The notes: generated by a model from the sequence alone, not told the origin. DNA of 64,000 bases from Bacteroidales bacterium (GCA_004557185.1 SFEP01000005.1:1-64000), one strand, 5' to 3'. Shown: positions 26,623 to 35,440, counted from the first letter of the stretch. Numbers and translations: made by a program.

Positions 26623-26798
26623 GCCGCCGTGGGAAAAACTTCCCATGCCGTGGGAACTTTCGTCCACGCCGTGGAAAGTTTTTCCCACGGCATCTATTTT
26701 GGCGGGGCGGCGGGCAGAAAAAAGTAGATGCTACGTAAAAAATTTTACGTCGTTCGTAAAAAAAATCACGTCGTTCGTAAAATTTTTTACGTAGCATC
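26623..26798. repeat. Composite intergenic element, locus II (A then B)
   Basis: Cassette A (26623-26694) has three 21-bp units starting at 26626, 26647 and 26668, and ends in GGCATC. The spacer 26695-26726 (TATTTTGGCGGGGCGG...) is close to the reverse complement of the locus I spacer, so the element is inverted relative to locus I. Cassette B (26727-26798, 72 bp) starts GATGCTACGTAAAA and ends with its inverse. Between are three 21-bp units of ACGT plus A/T-runs. Confidence 0.9.
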
Positions 26799-26952
26799 TA
26801 TTTTGCACAGCGGGGCATGCCCGTCGGTCGGCGCGGCGTAGTGGTAAGTTTGGAAGCAGAAACGGCGGCACGTAGCGCGGCCATTCACCAGCAACAAAGC
26901 GGGAAACGGACCCCAAAAAGCAGAGTAGTGTAACAAAATTGTAACATGTGGC

Positions 26953-26983
26953 TTGCATGCCCAAGCATTAAACACTACCTTTG
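26953..26983 (+). promoter_or_regulatory. Promoter for the VTC-domain gene
   Basis: TACCTTTG (26976-26983) with TTG (26953-26955) about 20 nt upstream. The box ends 8 nt before the ATG at 26992, so the transcript is nearly leaderless. Confidence 0.65.
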
Positions 26984-26991
26984 CCCTCACT

Positions 26992-27780
26992 ATGAACGCA
27001 CAAGCCGATGAGATAGCGCGCTTGCTGGCTCAGATGCCACGCATCACGCTGGATGAGATGAAGTCCATCCGCCTCATGAAGCGCACGGACTGCAAATTCC
27101 TCACCAACCTACCCACCCTGCTGCGCCTGCTGGCCCTCACGCAGCACGACTATTACGTGCAGGAGGTCAACGGTTGCCGCATCAGCCCCTACACCACGCT
27201 CTACTTCGACACGCCAGGGCAGCCGGCCATGTTTCGCCAGCATCAGACGGGCCGCCGCCCACGCCGCAAAGTGAGGGTGCGGTCGTACGTCAACGCCCAA
27301 CTGAGTTTTCTGGAAATCAAGACCAAGGACAACCACGGCAAGACGGGCAAAAAACGCATTGCCGTGCCCTCGGCCGACGACGTGGTGGCCAACCACACGG
27401 GCGAGGACTTTCTGCGCGAACAGACGGGCCTCACCTTTGCCGACCTCACCCCGGCGGTGGGCAACGCCTTCGACCGCATCACACTGGTGAACCGCGACAA
27501 AACGGAGCGACTCACCATTGACCTGCACCTGCACTTCAGCAACTACCAGACGGGCGAAACTGCCGACATGGAGCAGACGGTCATCATCGAACTCAAACGC
27601 GACGGACGCTGCCCCTCGCCCATACTGCCCATGCTGAGGCAGTTGCGCATCAAGCCGGCGGGCTTCAGCAAATACTGCATCGGAGCCTGCGTAACCAACC
27701 CCCATTTGCGCCTGAACAAATTCAAGAAACGCCTGGTCAAGATACACAAGGTGACGCAGCACACGCTGTCAGCCTCGTAA
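26992..27780 (+). CDS. VTC-domain polyphosphate polymerase-like protein
   Basis: A 262-residue cytoplasmic protein related to the catalytic VTC tunnel domain that makes polyphosphate from ATP in yeast. Basic tunnel motifs appear in order: LMKRTDCKF, RRKVRVRSY, FLEIKTKDNHGKTGKKRI, acidic TIDLHLHF, and VIIELKRDG before SKYCIGA. The ATG at 26992 follows a consensus promoter. In other bacteria VTC, DUF4956 and Cthe_2159-type genes cluster, as here. Actual polymerase activity has not been shown for most bacterial homologues. Confidence 0.85.
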   Translation: MNAQADEIARLLAQMPRITLDEMKSIRLMKRTDCKFLTNLPTLLRLLALTQHDYYVQEVNGCRISPYTTLYFDTPGQPAMFRQHQTGRRPRRKVRVRSYVNAQLSFLEIKTKDNHGKTGKKRIAVPSADDVVANHTGEDFLREQTGLTFADLTPAVGNAFDRITLVNRDKTERLTIDLHLHFSNYQTGETADMEQTVIIELKRDGRCPSPILPMLRQLRIKPAGFSKYCIGACVTNPHLRLNKFKKRLVKIHKVTQHTLSAS

Positions 27781-27889
27781 GCACGCGGCAAGCCACGGCA
27801 TCCACTGCTGGGTTTTATACATTACCACCGCGTGTGATTGATTCCTTGGGCTTTTACGTTTTGTCACATCCCCGTTTCCTGACAATACG

Positions 27890-27988
27890 AACCTTTTCGT
27901 CAAGCCAAATGAGCAGCGCCAAAGCCGAGAGGATTTGAGCGATGCCATGGCGAGAAAAGGTCGGATGAAATCCAACCTTTTCGTCAAG
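27890..27988. repeat. R element, copy 1
   Basis: An 86-bp sequence (27890-27975) nearly identical to 41448-41533 (two mismatches by eye). It starts AACCTTTTCGTCAAG, and this 15-mer occurs again at 27974, 84 bp later, as the start of a second truncated unit. It lies in the 258-bp gap between the VTC and DUF4956 genes and contains no stable gene. Confidence 0.85.
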
Positions 27989-28038
27989 ATAGCATTCACC
28001 TCTAACCTTCATTCACTCACTCCTATTATAACCTTACC

Positions 28039-28728
28039 ATGAACGAACTTTTGAAATCGATTTTCTCGGCAAGCAACTTCGCCGTCACACCGCTGCTGGG
28101 AAGCCTCTTTCTCAGCCTCCTCATCAACCTCATCACGGTGTGGGTAGTCGTTCACTTCTTCTACTACCCCAAAGGCCGCCGGCGCGACTACTACTTCACG
28201 TTCATCATGCTCAGCGTGAGCATCTTCATGCTCATAGCCCTGCTGCTGCAGGATAGCGCCGACATGGGCATTGGGGCTGCGCTGGGCCTGTTTGCTATCT
28301 TCGGCATCATACGCTACCGCACCGAGAGCGTGCCCATCCGCGAAATGACGTACCTCTTCTTCCTCGTGGCGCTGAGCGTGCTCAACGGCAAAAGCGACAA
28401 CCTTACGCTGCTCGAACAGATTATTGTGAACGCGGCCTTTGTGGTGTGCGTGTGGATATGCGAAAACTTCCTGACACACAGCAACGAAGGGTGCAAGTTT
28501 GTGAAATATGACAACATTGAACTCATTAAGCCCGAACGCTACGACGAACTGAAAGCAGACCTGGAGGAACGCTTGGGACTGAAAATCATACGCGTGGAGG
28601 TGGGTGCCGTGGACTTCCTGACCGACATGACCATGCTGCGCGTGTTCTACCTTGACTCGGAGAAACGCATCAAGAGCGTGGACCGACAACTCAAAATAAC
28701 GCCCGACCAGGCTTTCATCAATCCCTAA
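28039..28728 (+). CDS. DUF4956 membrane protein
   Basis: A 229-residue protein with four membrane segments in the first about 135 residues (LINLITVWVVVHFFY, IFMLIALLLQ, GAALGLFAIFGIIRYRTE, and one near AFVVCVWICENF), then a soluble C-terminal domain. IRYRTESVPIREMTYLF is the family signature. DUF4956 proteins occur next to VTC-domain proteins, and a shared role in making or exporting a polyanionic polymer has been suggested but is unproven. The DUF2490 gene follows after 13 bp. Confidence 0.85.
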   Translation: MNELLKSIFSASNFAVTPLLGSLFLSLLINLITVWVVVHFFYYPKGRRRDYYFTFIMLSVSIFMLIALLLQDSADMGIGAALGLFAIFGIIRYRTESVPIREMTYLFFLVALSVLNGKSDNLTLLEQIIVNAAFVVCVWICENFLTHSNEGCKFVKYDNIELIKPERYDELKADLEERLGLKIIRVEVGAVDFLTDMTMLRVFYLDSEKRIKSVDRQLKITPDQAFINP

Positions 28729-28741
28729 AAACATCTTCACC

Positions 28742-29581
28742 ATGCGACGACTTGCCCTCACACTGCTGGCCGCCACAGCCTTATGCGCCCATGCCGGCGA
28801 CGACTTCGGACTCTGGACTGAACTGTCGGCAACGAAAGATTTCAAGAAGAAATTCAGCCTCGACGGGGGTTTTGAATTCCGACAGGAGAACAACCTGCGC
28901 ACCCCCACACGCTGGGCCGCCTCGGTGGGTGGCAGCTACAAGCCTTGCAGCTTTCTGAAACTGGGAGCGGGCTACAACTTTCTGTACGACCGCTCGCTGC
29001 AGGAGGCCGAAGTGGACTACAAAACGAACAGCACGACGGGCGAGAGCACGATGAACGGCTACAACGTGGACCACGGCTACTGGCGCCGCAAGCACCGCCT
29101 CACGTTCGACGTGACGGGCAAGGTGTCGGCAGGTCGCTTCACCTTTGCGCTGCGCGAACGCTACCAATACACGCACAGCATGCCGGCCACCACGCTGCGC
29201 ACACGCTACCGCGGCTTGCTGCCGGCGGAGATGGAGGAGGGCTACACGGGCGACAAGTACTACTACAACGGCTCCTGCTTTACCCGCTACGAGGTGGTCC
29301 CCAAGGACAAGCGCGCCAAGGACAAGCACTACCTGCGCTCACGACTCAGCATCGAATATAACATCAAGCACTGCCCCTTCACACCCTTCGTTTCGGCCGA
29401 GGTGAGCAACGACTTGGGTCACGAACTGACGGCCGACAAGTGGCGCTACAGCGTGGGAGGCGAATGGAAAATCAGCAAGCAGCACCGACTGGAGGTGGCC
29501 TACCTCTACGAAGACGGGACTGATGACGACACGGGCGGCGACGCCCACATCCTCACACTGGGCTACAAGTTCAAGTTTTAG
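28742..29581 (+). CDS. DUF2490-like outer-membrane protein
   Basis: A 279-residue barrel-type protein with a short signal peptide (LALTLLAATALCAHA). The mature part begins DFGLWTELSATKDFKKKFSLDGGFEFR, close to the DUF2490 pattern, and consists of alternating strands ending in LTLGYKFKF. It is the third gene of the VTC/DUF4956 cluster and would provide its outer-membrane element. Confidence 0.75.
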   Translation: MRRLALTLLAATALCAHAGDDFGLWTELSATKDFKKKFSLDGGFEFRQENNLRTPTRWAASVGGSYKPCSFLKLGAGYNFLYDRSLQEAEVDYKTNSTTGESTMNGYNVDHGYWRRKHRLTFDVTGKVSAGRFTFALRERYQYTHSMPATTLRTRYRGLLPAEMEEGYTGDKYYYNGSCFTRYEVVPKDKRAKDKHYLRSRLSIEYNIKHCPFTPFVSAEVSNDLGHELTADKWRYSVGGEWKISKQHRLEVAYLYEDGTDDDTGGDAHILTLGYKFKF

Positions 29582-29611
29582 TATCGTTTTTCCCCCAATA
29601 TTATAGAAACT

Positions 29612-30037
29612 ATGCGCAGACTCTTCTTCCTCCTCTTGGTCGCTTTGGCTCTGCCGCTGCAGGCGCAGACGTGCCGCTACGTAACGGTGCAGACGACCGA
29701 CGGCGCGCAGCACAGCATGACGCTGAGCGGCCTGAAAATTACCTTCGCACAGGAGCAAATGACGATGCAGGGCACCGAAGGCACGCTGACCTTTGCCCTG
29801 CACACGCTCAGCGAACTCTTCTTTGCCACAGCGCCCACAGGCATCGCGGCGGCCCAGACTGACCACGCGGCCTGCCGGCCTGCCATTGTGCACGGCAAAC
29901 TGACGGGCGTTGGGCCTGAGAATGCCAGCATCAGCATCTTCACCCCCGACGGACGCCGCGTGGCCAACGGCACACTCACCCACGGCACTTACTTGGTGCG
30001 CATCGACGGTATTACCTACAAAATTCTTGCACAATGA
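29612..30037 (+). CDS. Small secreted protein with type IX-like sorting tail
   Basis: A 141-residue protein with signal peptide MRRLFFLLLVALALPLQAQ. The C-terminal about 60 residues (ISIFTPDGRRVANGTLTHGTYLVRIDGITYKILAQ region) look like the beta-sandwich sorting domain found on type IX cargo. Little mature sequence remains besides the tail. Its stop overlaps the next start (ATGA at 30034), so the pair is translationally coupled. Confidence 0.65.
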   Translation: MRRLFFLLLVALALPLQAQTCRYVTVQTTDGAQHSMTLSGLKITFAQEQMTMQGTEGTLTFALHTLSELFFATAPTGIAAAQTDHAACRPAIVHGKLTGVGPENASISIFTPDGRRVANGTLTHGTYLVRIDGITYKILAQ

Positions 30038-31254
30038 AGCACCTTTACGCTCTCCTTATGGCCGCAGCCGCCCTCACGGGGCAGGCACAGGCTCAGTGCC
30101 TCATGGTGTATGAGGGACAGGTGGCTACGGCCATTCCCGCCACCGAGGCTTATCGCATAGCCTACGCCGACGACGGCAAGACGCTGACGGTGGGCAGTGC
30201 CACCTTTGCCACCGCAGGCATCGACAGCATTGTGGGTCGCGACAACGAAGTGACGGCCAACCTGGTGCAGGTGGATTACACCGACGAACGCGCCACGGTG
30301 ACGCTGCCCGTGGACCTGAGGCCGCTGCTGCAGGTGACGGCCTCGGGGGCCGACGTGAGCATCGTGGCATCGGCAGCGCTGACCGACGAGGTGACCTACA
30401 CGCTCGCGGGCTCGGCAGCCGACGGCTCCTTCTTCATGGACGGCGAATACAAAGCCACGCTCACCTTGAACAACCTGACTCTGACGAACCTGCGCGGCGC
30501 AGCCATCGACATAGCCTGCGGCAAACGCATCGACGTAAAACTGCCCGAGGGCACGCACACCACACTGACCGACGCTGTGGGAGGCACGCACAGCGCCTGC
30601 TTCTTCATCAACGGCCATGCTGAATTTTCAGGCGGCGGCAAACTCACACTGACGGGCCGCACGAAGCATGCCTACGCCTCGGACGAATACACCCTGCTCA
30701 AGGCCTCGACGGGCACCATCGAGGTGCTCAGCGCCGTGAGCGACGGCTTTCACATCGACCAGTACTTTGAAATGCACGGCGGCCAGGTGACCATCGACGG
30801 CGTGGGCGGCGACTGCATCGACGTGTCGTGCACAAAGGACGCTACCGACGAACTGAACGGCCAAGCCTTTATGAGCGGCGGCACGCTGGTGATGAACGTG
30901 GCGGCCGACGACGTGAAAGGCATTAAGACGGAAAACGCCTTCCACCTGTCGGGCGGCACGCTGCAAGCCACCGTGAGCGGACTCGGCACGAAGGGCATCA
31001 GCACAGGCACCGACCTCACCATCGACAGCACCTCGGGCTCCGCGCCCCAACTGCGCATGACGGTGAGCGGAACTACCTACATGCCCGGCGACGCCACGCT
31101 GGAGTCGAAATGCCGCGGTATCAAGGTGAAAGGCAACTTCACCTTCGACGGCGGCGACATCTACATGGAAGTGACGGGCAGCAAGGCCAAAGGCATCTCT
31201 GTGGACGGGCTGTTCAACTACAAGAGCGGCACGTCGAACGTATTCCCTGAATAA
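30034..31254 (+). CDS. Cthe_2159-like secreted beta-helix protein
   Basis: A 406-residue secreted protein (signal MKHLYALLMAAAALTGQAQAQ). After an N-terminal about 90-residue part, the rest shows regular short repeats such as FFMDGEYKATLTLNNLTLTNLRGAAIDIACGKR-type strands, DDVKGIKTENAFHLSGGT, and KCRGIKVKGNFTFDGG. These are typical of the Cthe_2159 (DUF4353) right-handed beta-helix proposed to bind acidic polysaccharide and calcium. It closes the VTC cluster. I infer a polymer-binding role only from the family. Confidence 0.75.
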   Translation: MKHLYALLMAAAALTGQAQAQCLMVYEGQVATAIPATEAYRIAYADDGKTLTVGSATFATAGIDSIVGRDNEVTANLVQVDYTDERATVTLPVDLRPLLQVTASGADVSIVASAALTDEVTYTLAGSAADGSFFMDGEYKATLTLNNLTLTNLRGAAIDIACGKRIDVKLPEGTHTTLTDAVGGTHSACFFINGHAEFSGGGKLTLTGRTKHAYASDEYTLLKASTGTIEVLSAVSDGFHIDQYFEMHGGQVTIDGVGGDCIDVSCTKDATDELNGQAFMSGGTLVMNVAADDVKGIKTENAFHLSGGTLQATVSGLGTKGISTGTDLTIDSTSGSAPQLRMTVSGTTYMPGDATLESKCRGIKVKGNFTFDGGDIYMEVTGSKAKGISVDGLFNYKSGTSNVFPE

Positions 31255-31279
31255 CACGCCTCCCGTCTTCCCTCCTTTT

Positions 31280-31325
31280 CCAAGCATGCACCCCCGCCAC
31301 CACAGCAGCAGGGGTGCATGCTTGG
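31280..31325. terminator. Terminator-like hairpin after the VTC cluster
   Basis: CCAAGCATGCACCCC (31280-31294) is perfectly inverted at 31311-31325. There is no T-run on the plus strand. Confidence 0.6.
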
Positions 31326-31347
31326 CGTTCTGACGGGGGCTATTTCC

Positions 31348-31420
31348 TGCCAAGCCCACGAGCGAAGGCATCCAAACTTGCTCGCTTTTGCTCATTGAAC
31401 TTGACGAAACAGCCGTTTTC
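31348..31420 (-). repeat. R-related element, diverged copy
   Basis: On the minus strand this reads TTTCGTCAAG, ATGAGCAAAAGCGAGCAAG, TTTGGATGCC, aligning with the R element (TTTTCGTCAAG, ATGAGCAGCGCC, GATGCC). It abuts the promoter at 31442, so it may have brought or conserved upstream promoter sequence. Confidence 0.55.
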
Positions 31421-31441
31421 ACCACTAAACCTATTGATTTG

Positions 31442-31473
31442 TTTGTCATTCTGCGTAGAATGCAGTAACTTTG
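31442..31473 (+). promoter_or_regulatory. Promoter of the large secreted protein
   Basis: TTTG (31442-31445), 20 nt, TAACTTTG (31466-31473). The leader to the ATG at 31658 is about 180 nt. Confidence 0.7.
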
Positions 31474-31657
31474 CCGCACTAAACGCCCACGTGCCATGCC
31501 ACAAGCGGTAAGCACCGGGCTGAAGGCGCGATGCTGCAGCCGCAGTGCGTGCCTTAAAGAGATGCCCGCCGCACACCTCGCAACAGAACACAAGGCGGGC
31601 ACCGGCTCGGCCGGACGAAAAAACTACATTCACACACACAGCATTTACTCACACACC

Positions 31658-34600
31658 ATGCGGAAGTCAATCACTTTCTTTGCTACTGCCATACTCCTGC
31701 TGGCCGCCTTCGTCACCCCCCGCACGCTTTGTGCCGAGGAGGTGGTATTGTCGGGCGCCCCCACAGCGGCAGGGTGGGCCGACAACACGGTCTGGTACAC
31801 TATCCAGAGCCTGCAGAACAACGCTTACCTCGGTACGGAGGGCGACTACCTGAACACCAACGGCAACCTCACCTTCAAGCACACCGAGACGCCGGCGGCC
31901 ACCGATGCGGCCGCCATGTGGTGCGTGGTGGACAACGGCGATGGCAGCGTAACGCTGTATAACGCCGCCGGCACGCGCTGCCAGATGCTCGCCGTCAACG
32001 GTTTGAACACCCAGGCCAGCGCCGAACTCTATTTTTCAGACTACCATCCCCAAGGCATTACCTACAAGTTCTACCTGAAGCCCTCGACGATGTATCCCAC
32101 TGACAACGTGCGCATCATCGGTACACAGCCAGGCACGGCAGGCAGCCATTGGTATAACCCTGGTCAGGGCTTCACCATGAACGCATCGAACGCAGCCGCC
32201 GGCCGAAAGGGCTATGCTTTCCGTTTCACCCGTGTCAACTTCACGCCCGACAACGCCATCAAGGCGCAATACATTCTCCGCGACGAGGCTCACAACGCCG
32301 AGCGTACACAAGTGGAGGACGTTACGGTAGGCGCAGCCATTTCACCCGCACTGCCCGACTTCTACACCCTCGGAACCTGCCAGAAGTACACCACCTCCGA
32401 GGTCATCACCACCGTGCCCCAAGGCGGCGGCACCATCTTGGTCAACGTCAGCCCGGCCTACCCATTCAGCGAGGGCAAGTTCTATCCCCTTGCAGGCGGC
32501 GTGGGTAGCCAGACAAAGTGCGCCACATATGTGAACAACAGTCTGATAAAAGCGGGCTCGAAAACCACCAGCGAGGAACAGCTCTGGGGCTTCGAGCAAG
32601 TGCAGGGCTCATTCAACCAATTCTACATCCGCAACGTGAACGCCGGACCGGGCATGTACCTCAACATGGCCAAGGGCTCGGAAACGCAGGGCGGCGCCAT
32701 CTCAGCCACTGCCACCAGCACGAAGCAGGCTTTCAGCATCGTGAAATACAACGGCGGCGGCCAGACCCAGGCTTTCTACATCTTGGGACAAGGCAGCACC
32801 GACTACCTCTGCACTTACAACAGCCAGCTCACTTGCACTGGGAAGAACATGGGTGATGACGGCGTGTTCAAGGTGCTCGGCGGAGGCACGGCCTACGAAA
32901 CCCGTACCTACACTTACCGCAATACGCAGGACGGCACGCAGTACAGCGACAAGGTCTATGCAGTGCAGGGCAGCGTAAACCCTGACCTCGACGTCTTCCA
33001 CCAGAACTGGCAGAAATCAAGCACTACAGGCGACTGCGTTTACACCTACAACGGCATCCGCTATCCTTTCGAACTCAGCACCGACGCCACGAAGCACTAC
33101 TACGCCCTCTTCATGAACACCGCAGACGACCCCTACTACGTCACCGTGTATTCGCCCTACTGGATAACCTCGGGCTCCATGGGCAACGACGTGGTCACGA
33201 TGGACGACGTCAGCGAGAGCCGCGACTTTGACTATTTCAAAAAGAGCATCTGGTACTTCAAGCGCGACGAGAAGTCGGGACTGGTGTACGTCTACAACGC
33301 CTACGACAACACGGCCCTCACCGTCAACACCAACAGCGACGAAATGCCCGTGCAACTTGCGGCCGAAGGCTCGGGCTTCAAAATTGGCGAGAACATCACC
33401 TCGTCGCACGGCCCCGACGGCTTCCCCACCTCGTTCAACCTCCTCGTGCCGGGCAACAAGGGCTGCATCGGCGACTACCACCCCTACTTCCCTCTCATCT
33501 ACCACAGCGACACCTACGCCAACTGCGCCAGCAGCGAGTACGCCCGCTTCACCGTGCAGAGCGTGGACGAAACCGTGGTGCTCAACGCCGCCAAGGCCTG
33601 CATCGTGAGTGAAGTGCCCATCACCAGCGACATTGTCAACGACACCTATTACACCGAAGCAGAGGTTGCCTCGCTGGCTCAGGCAAGCACGTACAACGGT
33701 CTGCTGGAGGCTGCACAAAACTTCAGCGGCACGCGGGTAGAAGTCAGCACCAACAAGGTGTACAGCCTCAAGTTCATGAACGCCGACCGCTTCACGGCCT
33801 GCACCGCGCTGGCCGACAAGGACGGCAACCTGCTCATTGAGGGCGAAGAAGCACGTATGCGCACCCTGCCCAGCGCCTCGTCGGAGGTAGGCACGATGAG
33901 CACCCTCTTCCGCTTCACCGAGAGCGACGACCACGATGCCACCAACCAGCACTACCTGTTACGCCACCTGAACAGCGGCATGTACTTGGGCGGACTTGAT
34001 GCCGAGGGCTGCGCCATCTTCGTGACGGACCGCGCCGATGCCCACACCTACGCCGTGGAATGGTCGCAGGAGAAACCGGGCGAAACGCTCTTGCTCGACG
34101 TCAGCGAAGGCGCAGCGAAGTACCTGTGCAACATGGCCAATGCCAGCGCAGAGCAGGCCGACGTGAACAGCGCAGCTCGCACCGAAAGTAGCGGCGCCGT
34201 AGCCGAAGGCAACAAACTGCAAGTGAAAGAAACGCCCACCTACAAGGTCAGCATCAACGGCGACGCCAAGCACGCCACCCTGTGCCTGCCCTTCCCCGTG
34301 GAACTGCCCAGCGGCGTGAATGCCTACTACATCAGCGGCTGCGACAACAAGTCGTTCGAACTCTCCTCGTTCAACGACTGGGTGGCCGACGGACCCGTGG
34401 TCATAGCCGCCAACACCCCCGCCATTCTGAACGCCGACATCAAAACCACCACCACCTTCGAATTGCCCATCCGCCTCGGCACGGCCGGCGTGCATCCCAC
34501 CGATGCCATACTCCTCAAGGGAACGGGCGTCAAACGTACAGGTATGGTGGAGCGCTCCTACTACGTGCTGGCCAACAAGAGCCAGGGCTTGGGCTTCTAC

Positions 34601-34849
34601 ATTTCCGTGTCGCCCACTTTCAAGGCTAACAGCGCTTTCATCCCCGCCGATGCGCTCAGCAGCTACGGCACCACGCTCTCGCAGGGCTACACTTTCAGAT
34701 GGAAGGACCAAAGCACGGGCATCGAAGCCATCGATGCTGATGCCGCCGACCAAGAAGTGCGCTACTTCGACCTGCAGGGCCGCCCCGTGCTCTACCCCAC
34801 GCACGGCATTTTCATCAACTCCAAGGGACAGAAAGTGCTGATTCCCTAA
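31658..34849 (+). CDS. Large secreted protein with type IX-like C-terminal tail
   Basis: A 1063-residue protein of unknown function. The ATG at 31658 gives MRKSITFFATAILLLAAFVTPRTLCA, a clear signal peptide; an upstream ATG at 31496 is in frame but would bury it. The N-terminal region (WYTIQSLQNNAYLGTEGDYL, WCVVDNGDGSVTLYNAAG) repeats several times in diverged form and resembles ricin-like or trefoil beta repeats. The end (EVRYFDLQGRPVLYPTHGIFINSKGQKVLIP, positions 34750-34846) is the sorting-tail pattern common in Prevotellaceae. Surface adhesion or glycan binding is a guess. Confidence 0.75.
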   Translation: MRKSITFFATAILLLAAFVTPRTLCAEEVVLSGAPTAAGWADNTVWYTIQSLQNNAYLGTEGDYLNTNGNLTFKHTETPAATDAAAMWCVVDNGDGSVTLYNAAGTRCQMLAVNGLNTQASAELYFSDYHPQGITYKFYLKPSTMYPTDNVRIIGTQPGTAGSHWYNPGQGFTMNASNAAAGRKGYAFRFTRVNFTPDNAIKAQYILRDEAHNAERTQVEDVTVGAAISPALPDFYTLGTCQKYTTSEVITTVPQGGGTILVNVSPAYPFSEGKFYPLAGGVGSQTKCATYVNNSLIKAGSKTTSEEQLWGFEQVQGSFNQFYIRNVNAGPGMYLNMAKGSETQGGAISATATSTKQAFSIVKYNGGGQTQAFYILGQGSTDYLCTYNSQLTCTGKNMGDDGVFKVLGGGTAYETRTYTYRNTQDGTQYSDKVYAVQGSVNPDLDVFHQNWQKSSTTGDCVYTYNGIRYPFELSTDATKHYYALFMNTADDPYYVTVYSPYWITSGSMGNDVVTMDDVSESRDFDYFKKSIWYFKRDEKSGLVYVYNAYDNTALTVNTNSDEMPVQLAAEGSGFKIGENITSSHGPDGFPTSFNLLVPGNKGCIGDYHPYFPLIYHSDTYANCASSEYARFTVQSVDETVVLNAAKACIVSEVPITSDIVNDTYYTEAEVASLAQASTYNGLLEAAQNFSGTRVEVSTNKVYSLKFMNADRFTACTALADKDGNLLIEGEEARMRTLPSASSEVGTMSTLFRFTESDDHDATNQHYLLRHLNSGMYLGGLDAEGCAIFVTDRADAHTYAVEWSQEKPGETLLLDVSEGAAKYLCNMANASAEQADVNSAARTESSGAVAEGNKLQVKETPTYKVSINGDAKHATLCLPFPVELPSGVNAYYISGCDNKSFELSSFNDWVADGPVVIAANTPAILNADIKTTTTFELPIRLGTAGVHPTDAILLKGTGVKRTGMVERSYYVLANKSQGLGFYISVSPTFKANSAFIPADALSSYGTTLSQGYTFRWKDQSTGIEAIDADAADQEVRYFDLQGRPVLYPTHGIFINSKGQKVLIP

Positions 34850-34870
34850 CCCCCTCACAACGCTCCGTAC

Positions 34871-35047
34871 ATGAAGAAGAACTATATCATCCCCAACTCT
34901 CACATCGTGGCTTTCGCACTCACACGCTCCGTGGTGCAGTTTATAGCCATCTCGAACGAAGAAGCGGAGGAGGGCGAGGAACTCTCCAACCGCGCTGACC
35001 CGCCCATCGACAACGGCAACCTCAAAGCCAGTCCTTGGGAGGAATAA
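34871..35047 (+). CDS. 58-residue companion protein
   Basis: A small gene 21 bp after the large secreted protein. The product starts MKKNYIIPNSHIVAFALTRS, has an acidic middle (NEEAEEGEELSN) and ends PWEE. Short MKKNYI-x-P proteins of this sort follow large surface-protein genes in Prevotellaceae. No signal peptide or membrane segment is evident. Spacing suggests co-transcription. Function unknown. Confidence 0.65.
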   Translation: MKKNYIIPNSHIVAFALTRSVVQFIAISNEEAEEGEELSNRADPPIDNGNLKASPWEE

Positions 35048-35165
35048 GCAGCCGCACCCCTTCGCCGCAGCCCTCTCACGCCTCCCTCAGCATGCCACCG
35101 TTTCCCCCTGACGTCTGCCAAGGAGGCAAGGCGCAGCAACGGCATGCTTCCACGCAGCGGCGGCA

Positions 35166-35395
35166 TGAGGCTTAGCGCAAGCAGCATCCTGCATAGCATA
35201 AAAGGAAGTTGATGCCAGGCGAAAGACATCTTGCTTAGAGCAAACAGCATCCTGCATAGCATAAAAGGAAGCTGATGCCAGGCGAAAGACATCCTGCTTA
35301 GAGCAAGCAGCATCCTGCATAGCATAAAAGGAAGCTGATGCCAGGCGAAAGGCATCCTGCTTAGAGCAAACAGCATCCTGCATTATATAAAATGC
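35166..35395. repeat. 63-bp tandem repeat array
   Basis: GCATCCTGCAT occurs at 35184, 35247, 35310 and 35373, exactly 63 bp apart. Each unit splits into three related 21-mers (GCAAACAGCATCC..., ATAAAAGGAAGCTG..., GCGAAAGACATCC...) and contains GATGCC and (G/A)CATCC in inverted orientation. It fills the gap between the 58-residue gene and marC. The minus strand is open through it, giving a 21-residue peptide repeat, but I see no promoter for that frame. Confidence 0.9.
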
Positions 35396-35440
35396 CTCCG
35401 CCTTAAAGCAGAAAGCAAACTTGCGTACAGCGCAAAGCAT

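Noticed and set aside
26623..26798. Simple rho-independent terminators
   Set aside because: Single hairpins would not explain three phased palindromes, the paired A+B arrangement, the conserved spacer or the inverted copies. Terminator activity remains possible as a side effect.
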